Shown here: piece after piece, positions 9,124 through 18,637 of the stretch
Numbering within the stretch: position 1 is the first letter of the stretch
Layout: every line of letters starts with the position of its first letter
Source: Janthinobacterium agaricidamnosum
GTDB lineage: Bacteria > Pseudomonadota > Gammaproteobacteria > Burkholderiales > Burkholderiaceae_D
Assembly (NCBI RefSeq): GCF_003667705.1
Contig: NZ_CP033019.1
Location: 4,464,001 to 4,528,000 of the forward strand
DNA length: 64,000 bases
Reading direction: 5' to 3'
The notes under the pieces: generated by a model
Databases searched by the model: none
What the model saw: only the letters and a program-made list of their open reading frames with translations
What the model was told of the DNA's origin: nothing
Made by a program: the position numbers and the translations under genes

Positions 9124-10491
9124 ATGACTGCCGAAAAACTCACCCTGCGGGACCGCCTGGGCTATGCCCAGGATGACGCCAGCCTGAATGACGATGCCGC
9201 GCACCAGGGCGCAGCGAGCCACAGCTACCAGCAGCTCAAGCACCGCACCCACCAGGCGCTGCTCGACCGCGTCGACCTGGAGGGCATGCAGCGCCTGTCG
9301 CGCGAGCAGATCCGCGAAGAGCTGAAAATCCTCGTCAGCGACGTGCTCACGGAAGACAATGTGGTGATCAACGAGCTGGAACGGCGCTCGCTGATCCGCG
9401 ACATCCAGGACGAGGTGCTCGGCTTCGGCCCGCTCGAACCGCTGCTGGCCGATCCCGGCGTGTCCGACATCCTCGTCAACACCTATCGGCAGGTGTATGT
9501 CGAGCGCCATGGCCGCCTGGAGCTGAGCGACGTCTGCTTCACCGACGACGCCCACCTGATGAAGATCATCGACAAGATCGTCTCGCGCGTGGGCCGGCGC
9601 ATCGATGAATCGAGCCCCATGGTCGATGCGCGCCTGCCCGACGGTTCGCGCGTGAACGCCATCATCCCGCCGCTGGCCATCGACGGCCCCGTGATGTCGA
9701 TCCGGCGCTTCTCGGCCCAGCCGTTGCGCCTGGCCGACCTGCTGCTCAAGCACAGCCTGACGGAGGAAATGAGCACCACCCTGCAGGCGCTGGGCAAGGC
9801 CAAGGTCAACATCCTGATCTCGGGCGGCACGGGCAGCGGCAAGACCACCATGCTCAATGCGATTTCCGGTTTCATCAGCACGGCCGAACGCATCGTCACC
9901 ATCGAGGACGCGGCCGAACTGCAGATGCAGCAGCCGCACGTGGTACGCCTGGAAACGCGGCCCGCGAACATCGAGGGCAAGGGCGAGGTAACGCAAAGGG
10001 CGCTGGTGCGCAACGCACTGCGCATGCGCCCCGACCGCATCATCCTGGGCGAGGTGCGCGGCGCCGAGGCGCTCGACATGCTGGGCGCCATGAACACGGG
10101 CCATGAAGGCTCGATGGCCACCATCCACGCGAACACCCCGCGCGACGCGCTGACGCGGCTGGAAAACATGATCAGCATGGCTTCCGCGGCCCTGCCCGTG
10201 AAAGCCATGCGCCAGCAGATCAGTTCGGCCATCAGCGTGGTGGTGCAGGTGTCGCGCCTGACGGACGGCAAGCGCAAGGTCACGTCGATCCAGGAAATCA
10301 CAGGCATGGAGGGCGAGATGATCACCATGCAGGAAATCTTCACCTTCCGCCAGACGGGCATCGGCGAGGACGGCACGGTGCAGGGGCATTTCCATGCCAG
10401 CGGCGTGCGGCCGCGCTTCCTGGAACGCCTGCGCGCCTTCGGCATCAGCCTGCCGGAAACCCTGTTCGATCCCGCCCGCCAGTACCATTAA
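9124..10491 (+). CDS. cpaF: Tad pilus motor ATPase CpaF/TadA
   Basis: A 455-residue secretion ATPase of the VirB11/PulE superfamily, which powers extension (and perhaps retraction) of the Flp pilus at the inner membrane. Visible motifs are Walker [10 protein letters not shown] (about residues 235-243), the Asp box [16 protein letters not shown], Walker [15 protein letters not shown], and the His box [12 protein letters not shown]. The N-terminal domain (residues about 1-170) matches the CpaF N-domain, including [16 protein letters not shown]. The length is typical. tadB follows ten bases downstream. Confidence 0.95.
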   Translation: MTAEKLTLRDRLGYAQDDASLNDDAAHQGAASHSYQQLKHRTHQALLDRVDLEGMQRLSREQIREELKILVSDVLTEDNVVINELERRSLIRDIQDEVLGFGPLEPLLADPGVSDILVNTYRQVYVERHGRLELSDVCFTDDAHLMKIIDKIVSRVGRRIDESSPMVDARLPDGSRVNAIIPPLAIDGPVMSIRRFSAQPLRLADLLLKHSLTEEMSTTLQALGKAKVNILISGGTGSGKTTMLNAISGFISTAERIVTIEDAAELQMQQPHVVRLETRPANIEGKGEVTQRALVRNALRMRPDRIILGEVRGAEALDMLGAMNTGHEGSMATIHANTPRDALTRLENMISMASAALPVKAMRQQISSAISVVVQVSRLTDGKRKVTSIQEITGMEGEMITMQEIFTFRQTGIGEDGTVQGHFHASGVRPRFLERLRAFGISLPETLFDPARQYH

Positions 10492-10501
10492 GGGGAGCAT
10501 C

Positions 10502-11476
10502 ATGGACTATCTCTATTACGTATTCGCCATCCTCACCTTCATCGCCGTGGTACTGCTGATCGAGGGCGTGTACCTGGCATGGAACACCTCGCGCGGCCCG
10601 GAAGCGGAAAGGGTCGCGCGCCGCCTGCGCATCATGTCGGCCGGCGCGCATGGCGACACGGGCAGTTCGATGATCAAGAAGCGCCTGCTGAGCGACACCC
10701 CGGCCCTGCAGCGCGTGCTGCTCAGCGTGCCCCGCGTGCATGCGCTCGACCGCCTGCTGGAGCAGTCGGGCCTGAGCTGGAGCGTGGCAAGCTTCGCCGG
10801 CGTGATGCTGGCCTCGGCCGGCGCCGCATTTTTGCTGCTCATCTACCTCAGTGTGCCGTGGCTGCTGCTCCTGCCGCTGGTGGCGGGCGCGGCCCTGCTG
10901 CCGCTGCTGGTGGTCTTGCGCGCCAAGGCCAAGCGCCTGCAGCGCATCGAGCAGCAACTGCCCGATGCGCTGGATCTGATGGCGCGCGCCCTGCGCGCCG
11001 GCCATGCCTTCCCCACGGCCCTGAAAATGGTCGGCGATGAAATGAACGCGCCGCTGGCCGTGGAATTTCGCGCCACCTTCGACGAAGTCAATTTCGGCAT
11101 CGCCATGCAGGACGCCCTGATGAACCTGGCCACGCGCGTGCCCAGCACGGACTTGCGCTACTTCGTCATCGCCGTGCTGATCCAGCGCGAAACGGGCGGC
11201 AACCTGGCCGAACTGCTCGACAGCATCAGCCGCATCATCCGCGAGCGCATCAAGCTGCTGGGACAGGTGCGCGTGCTGTCGGCCGAAGGCAAGCTGTCGG
11301 CCTGGATCCTGTCGCTGCTGCCCTTCGGTGCGGCGGCCATGATCCACCTGACCAATCCGCAGTTCCTGGAAATGCTGTTCGTCGACCCGGGCGGACGCAA
11401 GATGCTCGCCGGCGCCCTGGTGATGATGGTGTGCGGCATCCTGGTCATGCGCAATATCATCCGCATCCGCGTCTGA
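10502..11476 (+). CDS. tadB: Tad pilus inner membrane protein TadB
   Basis: A 324-residue polytopic inner membrane protein of the GspF-like T2SSF superfamily. It pairs with TadC to form the platform on which CpaF acts. There is one N-terminal membrane segment, a pair around residues 95-140, and a C-terminal pair. The cytoplasmic T2SSF core reads LPDALDLMARALRAGHAFPTAL (about 155-176). The start at 10502 follows an AGGGGAG ribosome site ten bases after the cpaF stop. Confidence 0.93.
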   Translation: MDYLYYVFAILTFIAVVLLIEGVYLAWNTSRGPEAERVARRLRIMSAGAHGDTGSSMIKKRLLSDTPALQRVLLSVPRVHALDRLLEQSGLSWSVASFAGVMLASAGAAFLLLIYLSVPWLLLLPLVAGAALLPLLVVLRAKAKRLQRIEQQLPDALDLMARALRAGHAFPTALKMVGDEMNAPLAVEFRATFDEVNFGIAMQDALMNLATRVPSTDLRYFVIAVLIQRETGGNLAELLDSISRIIRERIKLLGQVRVLSAEGKLSAWILSLLPFGAAAMIHLTNPQFLEMLFVDPGGRKMLAGALVMMVCGILVMRNIIRIRV

Positions 11477-11495
11477 GCCCGCAAGGAGAACCCTC

Positions 11496-12443
11496 ATGAA
11501 TCCCGTGCATATCGCCTTTCTCGCCCTGCTCTTCATTGCCGTCTTCGGCACCGTGCTGGTGGCCATGCGCAGCTTTGCGCCCGATCCCTTGCGCCAGCGC
11601 ATGGACAACGCCACCGGCAAGAGCGCGGCGGCGCCCGGCGCATCGGCGCCCAGCCCCTGGCTGGCGCGCATGGTGCGCCTGAGCGGCCCCCTGGCCAAAC
11701 TGTCGCTGCCCGACCAGGGCTGGGAAGGCTCGGTGATGCGCCGGCGCTTCATGAATGCCGGCCTGCGCCAGGCGTCGGCGCCCATCCTGTTCTTTTCCGC
11801 CAAGACCATGCTGGCCATCGGCCTGCCCCTGCTGCTGTTCCTGGGACTGAGCGCCTCGGGCAGCCAGGTGGCGGGCAAGGCGCTGCTGTTCTGGCTGCTC
11901 ATCGTGGCCGCCATCGGCTACTACCTGCCCAATATCGTGCTGGCACAAATGATCAAGCGGCGCCAGCGCGATATCTTCGAAAGCTTTCCCGATGCGCTGG
12001 ACCTGATGACGGTGTGCGTGGAAGCAGGCCTGGCCATGGATGCGGCGCTGGCCCGGGTGGCGGCCGAGATCGCCCTGAAAAGCGCCGTGCTGGCCGAGGA
12101 ATTGCATCTGGTGATGCTGGAACTGCGCGCCGGCAACACCAAGGAGCGGGCGCTGCGCAACCTGGCCCTGCGCACGGGCGTCGAGGATGTCGACGCGCTG
12201 GTGGCCATGCTGATCCAGGCCGAGCGCTTCGGCACCAGCATCGCCGCGTCGCTGCGCGTGCAGTCGGACCAGCTGCGCACCAAGCGCCGCCAGATGGCCG
12301 AGGAAGAAGCGGCGAAGATCGCCCTCAAGCTGCTGTTCCCGCTGATCTTTTTCATCTTCCCTTCGCTGCTGGTCGTCCTGATGGGGCCAGCCTTCCTGCA
12401 AATTTACCGCGTGCTCCTGCCCAGCATGGGCAGCGGCAGCTGA
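11496..12443 (+). CDS. tadC: Tad pilus inner membrane protein TadC
   Basis: A 315-residue T2SSF-family membrane protein, partner of TadB. It has an N-terminal membrane segment, a central hydrophobic pair (about residues 110-150), the T2SSF core FPDALDLMTVCVEAGLAMDAAL (about 165-186), a second RFGTSIAASLRVQSDQLR segment and a C-terminal hairpin. It starts 19 bases after tadB with AAGGAG upstream. The pair tadB-tadC in this order is standard for Tad loci. Confidence 0.93.
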   Translation: MNPVHIAFLALLFIAVFGTVLVAMRSFAPDPLRQRMDNATGKSAAAPGASAPSPWLARMVRLSGPLAKLSLPDQGWEGSVMRRRFMNAGLRQASAPILFFSAKTMLAIGLPLLLFLGLSASGSQVAGKALLFWLLIVAAIGYYLPNIVLAQMIKRRQRDIFESFPDALDLMTVCVEAGLAMDAALARVAAEIALKSAVLAEELHLVMLELRAGNTKERALRNLALRTGVEDVDALVAMLIQAERFGTSIAASLRVQSDQLRTKRRQMAEEEAAKIALKLLFPLIFFIFPSLLVVLMGPAFLQIYRVLLPSMGSGS

Positions 12444-12456
12444 CCGGAGAACCGCC

Positions 12457-13491
12457 ATGTCACAGCACACCACCCTGATGCTCATGCTCGCCTGCGCCGG
12501 CCTGCTGCCCGCCTGCGGCCACCTGCCCGGTCCCGCCAGCCAGCACAGCCAGGCCAATCACGCCGCCCCGCCCCAGGCGCGCAGCATTGACAGCCCCGCC
12601 GCCCGCAGCGCCGCGTTCTGCAAGCTGGGCAAGCGCATGCAGGAACTGGGCGATCCGCGCGCGGCGATGGCCGCCTACCGCGAAGCGCTGCTGCTTGAGC
12701 CCGACTCGGCCGATGCACGCAATGGCGCCGCCGTGCTGCACGCGCAGCTGGGCCAGCTGGACACGGCGCGCACCATGCTGCAGGCGCTGGCGCAAGAAGC
12801 GCCGACGGCCCGGACCTACAACAACCTCGGCTACGTGCTGTACCTGCAGGGCGATTACGCCCAGGCGGCCAGCGTGCTGCGCCAGTCGCTGCAGCTCGAC
12901 AATGGCCAGCAGCCGGCGCGCGCCAACCTGGATCTCACCATCGCGGCGCTGGCGCGCAGCATAGCGACGGTCGATGCGGCCGATGCCACCGCGGACGCCG
13001 TCGCGCCCGATCTGGCGCCGGCGCCCAAGCCGGCGGCACCGGCCAGCCGCCTGCAGCTGACGCAGTCGCAGCCGAATATCTTCACGCTGAGCTGGCGCGA
13101 CACGCCCGTGGCGCCACGCGCCGCGCCGGCCGACGTGCCCGCCCTGGCGAAGCAGGCGGCGCCGCTGCCACGGCTGGAAGTCATCAACGGCAATGGAGAA
13201 ACGGGGATGGCGGCGCGCATGCGCGGCATGCTGGGCGGCATGGGCATCAGCGTGCTGCGGCTGGGCAACCAGCGGCCTTACGGCATCCAGGCCAGCAGCA
13301 TCGTCTACCGTCCCGGGCACGCCGAGGCAGCGGCCGCCCTGGCCCTGGCCTTGGGCGGCATGCCGCAGCTGCAAGCGGCCGGCGACAGCGGCATCGGCGC
13401 GGGCGCCGACCTGCGTTTATTGCTGGGCAAGGATGCGGCGGCCAGCCTGCGCGCGCCGGACGTGCGCCTGGCATCGAACGCGACACCGTGA
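12457..13491 (+). CDS. tadD: TadD-like TPR lipoprotein with LytR C-terminal domain
   Basis: A 344-residue predicted lipoprotein: the signal peptide ends LLPAC (Cys about residue 21). Residues about 45-165 form three TPR units (for example DPRAAMAAYREALLLEPDSADA). Residues about 240-320 (LEVINGNGETGMAARM, then IVYRPGHAEAAAALA) look like a LytR_C domain, which binds cell wall or membrane partners. TadD proteins are outer membrane-associated Tad assembly factors. It ends the Tad operon on this strand; the next gene is convergent, only eight bases away. Confidence 0.85.
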   Translation: MSQHTTLMLMLACAGLLPACGHLPGPASQHSQANHAAPPQARSIDSPAARSAAFCKLGKRMQELGDPRAAMAAYREALLLEPDSADARNGAAVLHAQLGQLDTARTMLQALAQEAPTARTYNNLGYVLYLQGDYAQAASVLRQSLQLDNGQQPARANLDLTIAALARSIATVDAADATADAVAPDLAPAPKPAAPASRLQLTQSQPNIFTLSWRDTPVAPRAAPADVPALAKQAAPLPRLEVINGNGETGMAARMRGMLGGMGISVLRLGNQRPYGIQASSIVYRPGHAEAAAALALALGGMPQLQAAGDSGIGAGADLRLLLGKDAAASLRAPDVRLASNATP

Positions 13492-13499
13492 CGCAGGCA

Positions 13500-14021
13500 T
13501 CAGCGCGGCAGCAGGCGGCGGTCGGCGGGGTTGATCAGGAAGCCCTGCAGGATATCCTGCAGCTGCGGCAGTTTCGCCACGTAGGCGGGAATGCCCAGCT
13601 GGCGCGCGCCGAAGTAGTGGGCGATGATGTCGCCCTGCTGCTCCATGTTGAAGTCGGACAGGACGCCGCCCGCCTGCGCATCGTAGCGGTAGGCCCGTTG
13701 CCCGATGTAGCCGCCGCGCAGCGCCAGCAGCACGCCATGCAGCAGCACGCCGTAGCCGAGCTGGTACTGCCACACGTGCACCATCTCGTGGATGAAGAAC
13801 AGCTTGCCGCTGTTGCCTTCGCGGGAAAAATCGTCGCGGTACTGGGCCGGCATGAAGTGCAGGCTGCCGCGCGGCGTCATCGCCGTGTTCTGGTCCTGCA
13901 GGCCGAACGGTAGAAAGGAGCCGCGCACGACGCGCACGCGCGCGTAGTCGACGGCGCCCTGGAAGACGCTGCGGGCCATGGCGGTTTCGCCGATGGTGAG
14001 GGGGCGGCGCAAGACTCGCAT
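13500..14021 (-). CDS. Zincin-like protein with HEMVH motif, function unknown
   Basis: A 173-residue protein with a single metal-binding-type motif, HEMVHVWQY, near residue 93, which matches the HExxH signature of zincin metallopeptidases. The surrounding sequence resembles the small zincin-like domains sometimes annotated as Rhs/Vgr-related or eCIS-core proteins. No signal peptide is evident. I chose the ATG at 14021 because the longer frame adds only low-complexity sequence. The gene is convergent with tadD and lies 53 bases downstream of eda on the same strand. Whether it is a peptidase is not shown by the sequence. Confidence 0.65.
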   Translation of the reverse strand: MRVLRRPLTIGETAMARSVFQGAVDYARVRVVRGSFLPFGLQDQNTAMTPRGSLHFMPAQYRDDFSREGNSGKLFFIHEMVHVWQYQLGYGVLLHGVLLALRGGYIGQRAYRYDAQAGGVLSDFNMEQQGDIIAHYFGARQLGIPAYVAKLPQLQDILQGFLINPADRRLLPR

Positions 14022-14074
14022 AAGAAGAAGAGAAGAAAGCGCGGCAAGCGTAAAGCCTGCCGCGCCGGTACCGC

Positions 14075-14704
14075 TTAAACCGAACGAAGGCCGCTGGCCG
14101 CCTTGGCGATTTCCGTGATGCGGTCCCAGTTGCCGGCCGCGATCGCGTCTTTCGGCGTCAGCCACGAGCCGCCCACGCAGGCGACGTTCTTGCACGCCAG
14201 GAACTGCGACGCCGTCTCTTGCGAGATGCCGCCCGTCGGGCAGAACGTGATGTCCGGCAGCGGGCCGTAAATCGCGTTGAGCATGCCGATGCCGCCCGCC
14301 GGCACGGCCGGGAACAGTTTCAGCTGCTGGAAACCGTTTTCACGCGCCGCCATCACTTCGCCTGGCGTCATCACGCCTGGCAGCAATGGCAAGCCGCTGC
14401 TTTTCGCCGCCGCCACCAGGGCCGACGTCAGGCCCGGCGACACGCCGAAGACGGCACCCGCATCACGTGCCTGCACGAATTCCTCGGGACGGGTCAGGGT
14501 GCCCACGCCGACGATGGCGCCCGGCACGGCCGACATGGCACGGATCGCTTCCAGGCCGTGCTTGGTGCGCAGGGTCACTTCCAGCACGCGGATGCCGCCC
14601 GCCACCAGCGCGCGCGCCAGCGGTACGGCGTGTTCAGGATCGTCGATCGCAATCACGGGGATCACGCTCGAGGTGCGCATAATTTCCAGTAGTGTCATGG
14701 TCAT
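14075..14704 (-). CDS. eda: KDPG aldolase (Entner-Doudoroff)
   Basis: A 209-residue 2-keto-3-deoxy-6-phosphogluconate aldolase that splits KDPG into pyruvate and glyceraldehyde 3-phosphate in the cytoplasm. The catalytic Glu is in VLEVTLRT (about residue 42), and the Schiff-base Lys is in QLKLFPA (about 128-134). The phosphate-binding CPTGG follows near 155, with GGSWLTP near 180. The length is typical. It starts three bases after the edd stop, so edd-eda form one operon, probably under HexR. Confidence 0.96.
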   Translation of the reverse strand: MTMTLLEIMRTSSVIPVIAIDDPEHAVPLARALVAGGIRVLEVTLRTKHGLEAIRAMSAVPGAIVGVGTLTRPEEFVQARDAGAVFGVSPGLTSALVAAAKSSGLPLLPGVMTPGEVMAARENGFQQLKLFPAVPAGGIGMLNAIYGPLPDITFCPTGGISQETASQFLACKNVACVGGSWLTPKDAIAAGNWDRITEIAKAASGLRSV

Positions 14705-14707
14705 CTC

Positions 14708-16621
14708 TTATTTCCTAGCCAAAAAGTCTTCATCGGAACCCGGTACGGTATCGCCGACATTGTCGGCGTCGTGCAAGGCGACGGTGGTGGGAATCGGCGA
14801 CGGCAGGCCGAAGGTGGTGGCACCCTCTTCCGCCGCGCTGACGGTGGAACGGAACATGGAAAACAGCTCGCGGCCCATGCCGACGTGGTTCGGCGACAGG
14901 TCGGCCGTGACCAGCGCACGCGCGTGCCAGACGTCGGCCGGCACCAGCGCCTCCAGTACGCCCGTAAAGGCGTCGAGGCGGATGATGTCGCCGTCGCGCA
15001 CGAGGCCCAGGGGGCCGCCGGCGAGGATTTCAGGCGAGACGTGGATGGCGGCCGGCACCTTGCCCGACGCGCCCGACATGCGGCCATCGGTGACCAGCGC
15101 CACGTGGCGGCCCGCATCCTGCAGGTTGGCCAGCGCCGGGGTCAGCGCATGCAGTTCCGGCATGCCGTTGGCGCGCGGCCCCTGGAAGCGCAGCACGGCG
15201 ACGAAATCGCGGTCCAGCGTGCCGGCCTTGTAGGCGGCCATGAAGTCTTCCTGCGAATTGAATACCAGGGCAGGCGCTTCGACCGTGCGGTGCTGCGGCT
15301 TGACGGCCGACACCTTCATCACGGCGCGGCCCAGGTTGCCCGCCACCAGGACCATGCCGCCGTCCGGCGCGAAAGGATTGCTGGCCGGGCGCAGCACGTT
15401 TTCGTCGGCGCTGGCGGCCGGCGCATCTTTCCAGAAGACCTTGCCGTCTTCGCCGAGGAACGGCTCCATGCAGTGCGCGCGCAAGCCGTGGCCCAGGATG
15501 GTGTTGACGTCTTCGTGCAGCAAGCCCGCGTCCAGCAATTCGCGGATCAGATAACCGGTACCGCCGGCAGCGTGAAAATGGTTCACGTCGGCGTCGCCGT
15601 TCGGGTAGATGCGCGTGAGCATCGGCACGATGGCCGACAGTTCATTGAAATCGTTCCAGTCGATGACGATGCCGGCCGCCTTGGCGATCGCCACCAGGTG
15701 CAGGGTGTGATTGGTCGAGCCGCCCGTGGCCAGCAAGCCCACGACGGCGTTGACGATACATTTCTCGTCGACGATATGGCCGACTGGCAAGTAGCTGCCG
15801 CTTTGCGCCGTGATGACGGCCGCGCGCTGGGCGGCGGCCTTGGTCAGCGCATCGCGCAGCGGCGTGTTCGGCGTGATGAAGGCGGCGCCCGGCAAATGCA
15901 GGCCCATCACTTCCATCAGCATCTGGTTGCTGTTCGCCGTGCCGTAGAAGGTACAGGTGCCGGCGCCATGGTAGGCTTTCGACTCGCCTTCAAGCAAGTC
16001 TTCGCGCGTGGCCTTGCCTTGCGCATACAGCTGGCGCACCTTGGCTTTTTCCTGGTTCGACAGGCCCGACGTCATCGGACCGGCCGGCACGAAGACGGCC
16101 GGCAAGTGGCCGAAGTGCAGCGCGCCGATCAAGAGGCCCGGCACGATCTTGTCGCACACGCCCAGGTACAGGGCCGCGTCGAACATATTGTGCGACAGCG
16201 CCACGGCCGTCGACATGGCGATGGTGTCGCGCGAAAACAGCGACAGTTCCATGCCCGGCTGGCCTTGCGTCACGCCATCGCACATGGCGGGCACGCCGCC
16301 GGCGAACTGGGCGACGGCGCCCACTTCGCGCACGGCTTGCTTGATGATCTGCGGGAAGCCTTCGAAGGGCTGGTGCGCCGACAGCATGTCGTTGTACGAG
16401 GACACGATGGCCACGGACGGCTTCTTGTACTCCTTCAGCGACAGCTTGTCGTTGGCGGGAAAGGCGGCAAAGCCGTGCGCCAGGTTGGTGCACGACAGGG
16501 CGCCGCGCTGCACGCCCTGGATGCGGGCCGCATCCAGATGCGCCAGATAGGCGCCGCGCGATGGCCGGCTGCGCGCGATGATGCGCGCTGTTACGGATTC
16601 GACTACTGGATGCAGCGCCAT
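14708..16621 (-). CDS. edd: 6-Phosphogluconate dehydratase (Entner-Doudoroff)
   Basis: A 637-residue IlvD/Edd-family Fe-S dehydratase that converts 6-phosphogluconate to KDPG. Diagnostic stretches are [39 protein letters not shown], and [18 protein letters not shown], which hold the cluster cysteines. [19 protein letters not shown] lies near the C-terminus. The ATG at 16621 was chosen because the longer frame adds 28 residues unlike the family. eda follows three bases downstream. A HexR-like palindrome lies 29 bases upstream of the start. Confidence 0.96.
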   Translation of the reverse strand: MALHPVVESVTARIIARSRPSRGAYLAHLDAARIQGVQRGALSCTNLAHGFAAFPANDKLSLKEYKKPSVAIVSSYNDMLSAHQPFEGFPQIIKQAVREVGAVAQFAGGVPAMCDGVTQGQPGMELSLFSRDTIAMSTAVALSHNMFDAALYLGVCDKIVPGLLIGALHFGHLPAVFVPAGPMTSGLSNQEKAKVRQLYAQGKATREDLLEGESKAYHGAGTCTFYGTANSNQMLMEVMGLHLPGAAFITPNTPLRDALTKAAAQRAAVITAQSGSYLPVGHIVDEKCIVNAVVGLLATGGSTNHTLHLVAIAKAAGIVIDWNDFNELSAIVPMLTRIYPNGDADVNHFHAAGGTGYLIRELLDAGLLHEDVNTILGHGLRAHCMEPFLGEDGKVFWKDAPAASADENVLRPASNPFAPDGGMVLVAGNLGRAVMKVSAVKPQHRTVEAPALVFNSQEDFMAAYKAGTLDRDFVAVLRFQGPRANGMPELHALTPALANLQDAGRHVALVTDGRMSGASGKVPAAIHVSPEILAGGPLGLVRDGDIIRLDAFTGVLEALVPADVWHARALVTADLSPNHVGMGRELFSMFRSTVSAAEEGATTFGLPSPIPTTVALHDADNVGDTVPGSDEDFLARK

Positions 16622-16649
16622 ATGGATTTCCTTAAAAATGAGTATTTCG

Positions 16650-16664
16650 TGAAATTTTACTACA
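16650..16664 (-). promoter_or_regulatory. HexR-like operator upstream of edd
   Basis: On the - strand this reads TGTAGTAAAATTTCA, close to the HexR palindrome as I remember it (TGTARTNNNAYTACA type). It sits 29 bases upstream of the edd ATG. Its first 14 bases recur exactly upstream of zwf at 21046. The protein that would bind it is encoded at 22782-23636. The operator assignment is inference from the match and shared occurrence. Confidence 0.7.
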
Positions 16665-16841
16665 AAACGGTGAAGAAGAAGCACTCTTGCATGGGCCGAC
16701 CACACAAATAAGCCACGGATTGCGGCGTATCAAGGCAAGCCCGGCAAATATCGCGTATCGGCAGCTGTCAACATAGCTCTTATATGGCACGGGTGCAATC
16801 GCTAAAAAAAGCACAACAAAAATCGGCTTCACGTCACAAAC

Positions 16842-16856
16842 TGTAGTGAAATTACG
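16842..16856 (+). promoter_or_regulatory. HexR-like operator upstream of pgi
   Basis: TGTAGTGAAATTACG, a 15-base palindrome-like site with half-sites TGTAGT and ATTACG. It lies 102 bases before the chosen pgi start and 220 bases before edd. It is the second HexR-type site in the 337-base edd/pgi intergenic region; I see no other clear element there. Confidence 0.65.
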
Positions 16857-16958
16857 TTTTTCTGATGTATTATTCTCATACCAATGCCGGACCCGCTGTT
16901 CGCCACCACGAACGCGCCGCGCTCCTTTCAACCGAGACAAGCACCCAAGCCGACCGCC

Positions 16959-18623
16959 ATGCGCCAGCCAGCACCTACTCCTGCCATCACCGCCACCGCC
17001 AGTTTCCAGTCCCTGCAAGCGCATAGCGCCAGCCTGCGCGAAGTGCATCTGCGCCAGCTGTTCGCCGCCGACCCCGCACGTTTCTCGACGATGACGGTCG
17101 ATGCGGCCGGCCTGCTGCTCGATTACTCGAAGAACCGGGTCGACGCCACCGCCATGGCGCTGCTGATGGACCTGGCCCGCGAGCGCGGCGTGGAAGCGCA
17201 GCGCGAAGCCATGTTCACCGGCGAGAAAATCAATCTTACCGAACATCGGGCCGTTCTGCATACCGCCTTGCGCGCGCCGCGCGGCACCAGGCTGATGGTC
17301 GATGGACAGGATATCGATGCTGACGTGCAAGATGTACTGCAGCGCGTCAAGGCATTTACGGACAAGGTCCGCAATGGCAGCTGGCTCGGCTACACAGGCA
17401 AACCGATTTGCGACATCGTTAATATCGGCATCGGCGGCTCGGACCTGGGCCCGAAAATGGCGTGCCTGGCGCTGCGCTCGTATGCCAACCCGGGGCTGGA
17501 AATGCACTTTGTTTCCAACGTCGACGGTCACGACATGGAAGCGACCCTGTCGAAAGTCGATCCGGAAACCACCCTGTTCATTGTTGCCTCGAAAACCTTT
17601 GTTACCGCTGAAACCATGCTCAACGCCAACACGGCGCGCGCCTGGTTCCTGCTCGAAGGCGAAGAAAAGGATCTGGCGCAACACTTCGTGGCTGTCTCGA
17701 CCAACACGCAAGCCATCGTCGACTTCGGCATTTCGCCGGACAATATGTTCCCGTTCTGGGACTGGGTCGGCGGCCGTTATTCCGTCTGGTCCTCGATCGG
17801 CCTGGCCGTGGCCCTGTCCGTCGGTTTTGAATATTTCAGCGATTTCCTCGCCGGTGCGCATGCGATGGATCAGCATTTCCGCCAGGCGCCCCTCGAAGAC
17901 AACATGCCCGTCGTGCTGGCCATGGTCGGCTTCTGGAACCGTCAGTTCCTCGATTGCGGCTCCGTTTCCATCGCACCGTATCACCAGGACCTGAGCCGCT
18001 TCGCCGCCTACCTGCAACAGCTGGACATGGAAAGCAACGGCAAGCGCGTCACCAAGGATGGCGTACCCGTCGATGTGCCGACCGGCCCCGTCATCTGGGG
18101 CGATTGCGGCACGAATGCCCAGCACGCGTATTTTCAGCTGCTGCACCAGGGCACGGACATCACCCCCATCGACTTCATCGCCGCCCTGCGCGCCACGCAC
18201 GATTTGCCGGGCCACCACGATGCCCTGCTGGCGAACTGCTTCGCCCAGTCGGAAGCCTTCATGACAGGCAAGACGGCCGAGGAAGTGCGCCTTGACCTGC
18301 AGGCGCAGGGCTTGCCGGAAAGCGAAATCGAAGCGCTGGTGCCGCACAAGACTTTCCCCGGCAACCGCCCCAGCAACACCATTTTGATGGACCAACTGAC
18401 CCCGACCACCCTGGGCGCCCTGATCGCCTTGTACGAACACAAGACCTTCGTGCAGGGCGTCTTGTGGAACGTCAACAGTTTCGACCAGTGGGGGGTGGAA
18501 CTGGGCAAGGTGCTGGCCAAGAAAATCCAGGCCGAACTGACGGGCGAAGCCCGTCCCGACCACCACGACAGCTCGACCAATGGCTTGATTGCCCTGGCGA
18601 AAGCCGCCAAGGCGGCGTATTAA
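16959..18623 (+). CDS. pgi: Glucose-6-phosphate isomerase
   Basis: A 554-residue phosphoglucose isomerase interconverting glucose 6-phosphate and fructose 6-phosphate in the cytoplasm. Conserved segments are GIGGSDLGPKMA, VGGRYSVWSSIGL, NCFAQSEAFMTGK and FPGNRPSN. QWGVELGK near the C-terminus is the family signature. The ATG at 16959 gives the usual length (about 550); an ATG at 16884 would add 25 residues of Pro/Ala-rich sequence. Its upstream region is shared divergently with edd and holds two HexR-like sites. The SMP-30 gene follows 14 bases later. Confidence 0.96.
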   Translation: MRQPAPTPAITATASFQSLQAHSASLREVHLRQLFAADPARFSTMTVDAAGLLLDYSKNRVDATAMALLMDLARERGVEAQREAMFTGEKINLTEHRAVLHTALRAPRGTRLMVDGQDIDADVQDVLQRVKAFTDKVRNGSWLGYTGKPICDIVNIGIGGSDLGPKMACLALRSYANPGLEMHFVSNVDGHDMEATLSKVDPETTLFIVASKTFVTAETMLNANTARAWFLLEGEEKDLAQHFVAVSTNTQAIVDFGISPDNMFPFWDWVGGRYSVWSSIGLAVALSVGFEYFSDFLAGAHAMDQHFRQAPLEDNMPVVLAMVGFWNRQFLDCGSVSIAPYHQDLSRFAAYLQQLDMESNGKRVTKDGVPVDVPTGPVIWGDCGTNAQHAYFQLLHQGTDITPIDFIAALRATHDLPGHHDALLANCFAQSEAFMTGKTAEEVRLDLQAQGLPESEIEALVPHKTFPGNRPSNTILMDQLTPTTLGALIALYEHKTFVQGVLWNVNSFDQWGVELGKVLAKKIQAELTGEARPDHHDSSTNGLIALAKAAKAAY

Positions 18624-18637
18624 CTTAATTGAGGTTT

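Noticed and set aside
14771..16711. Long + strand open frame (646 codons) opposite edd
   Set aside because: Antisense to a clear edd gene, with no recognisable domain.
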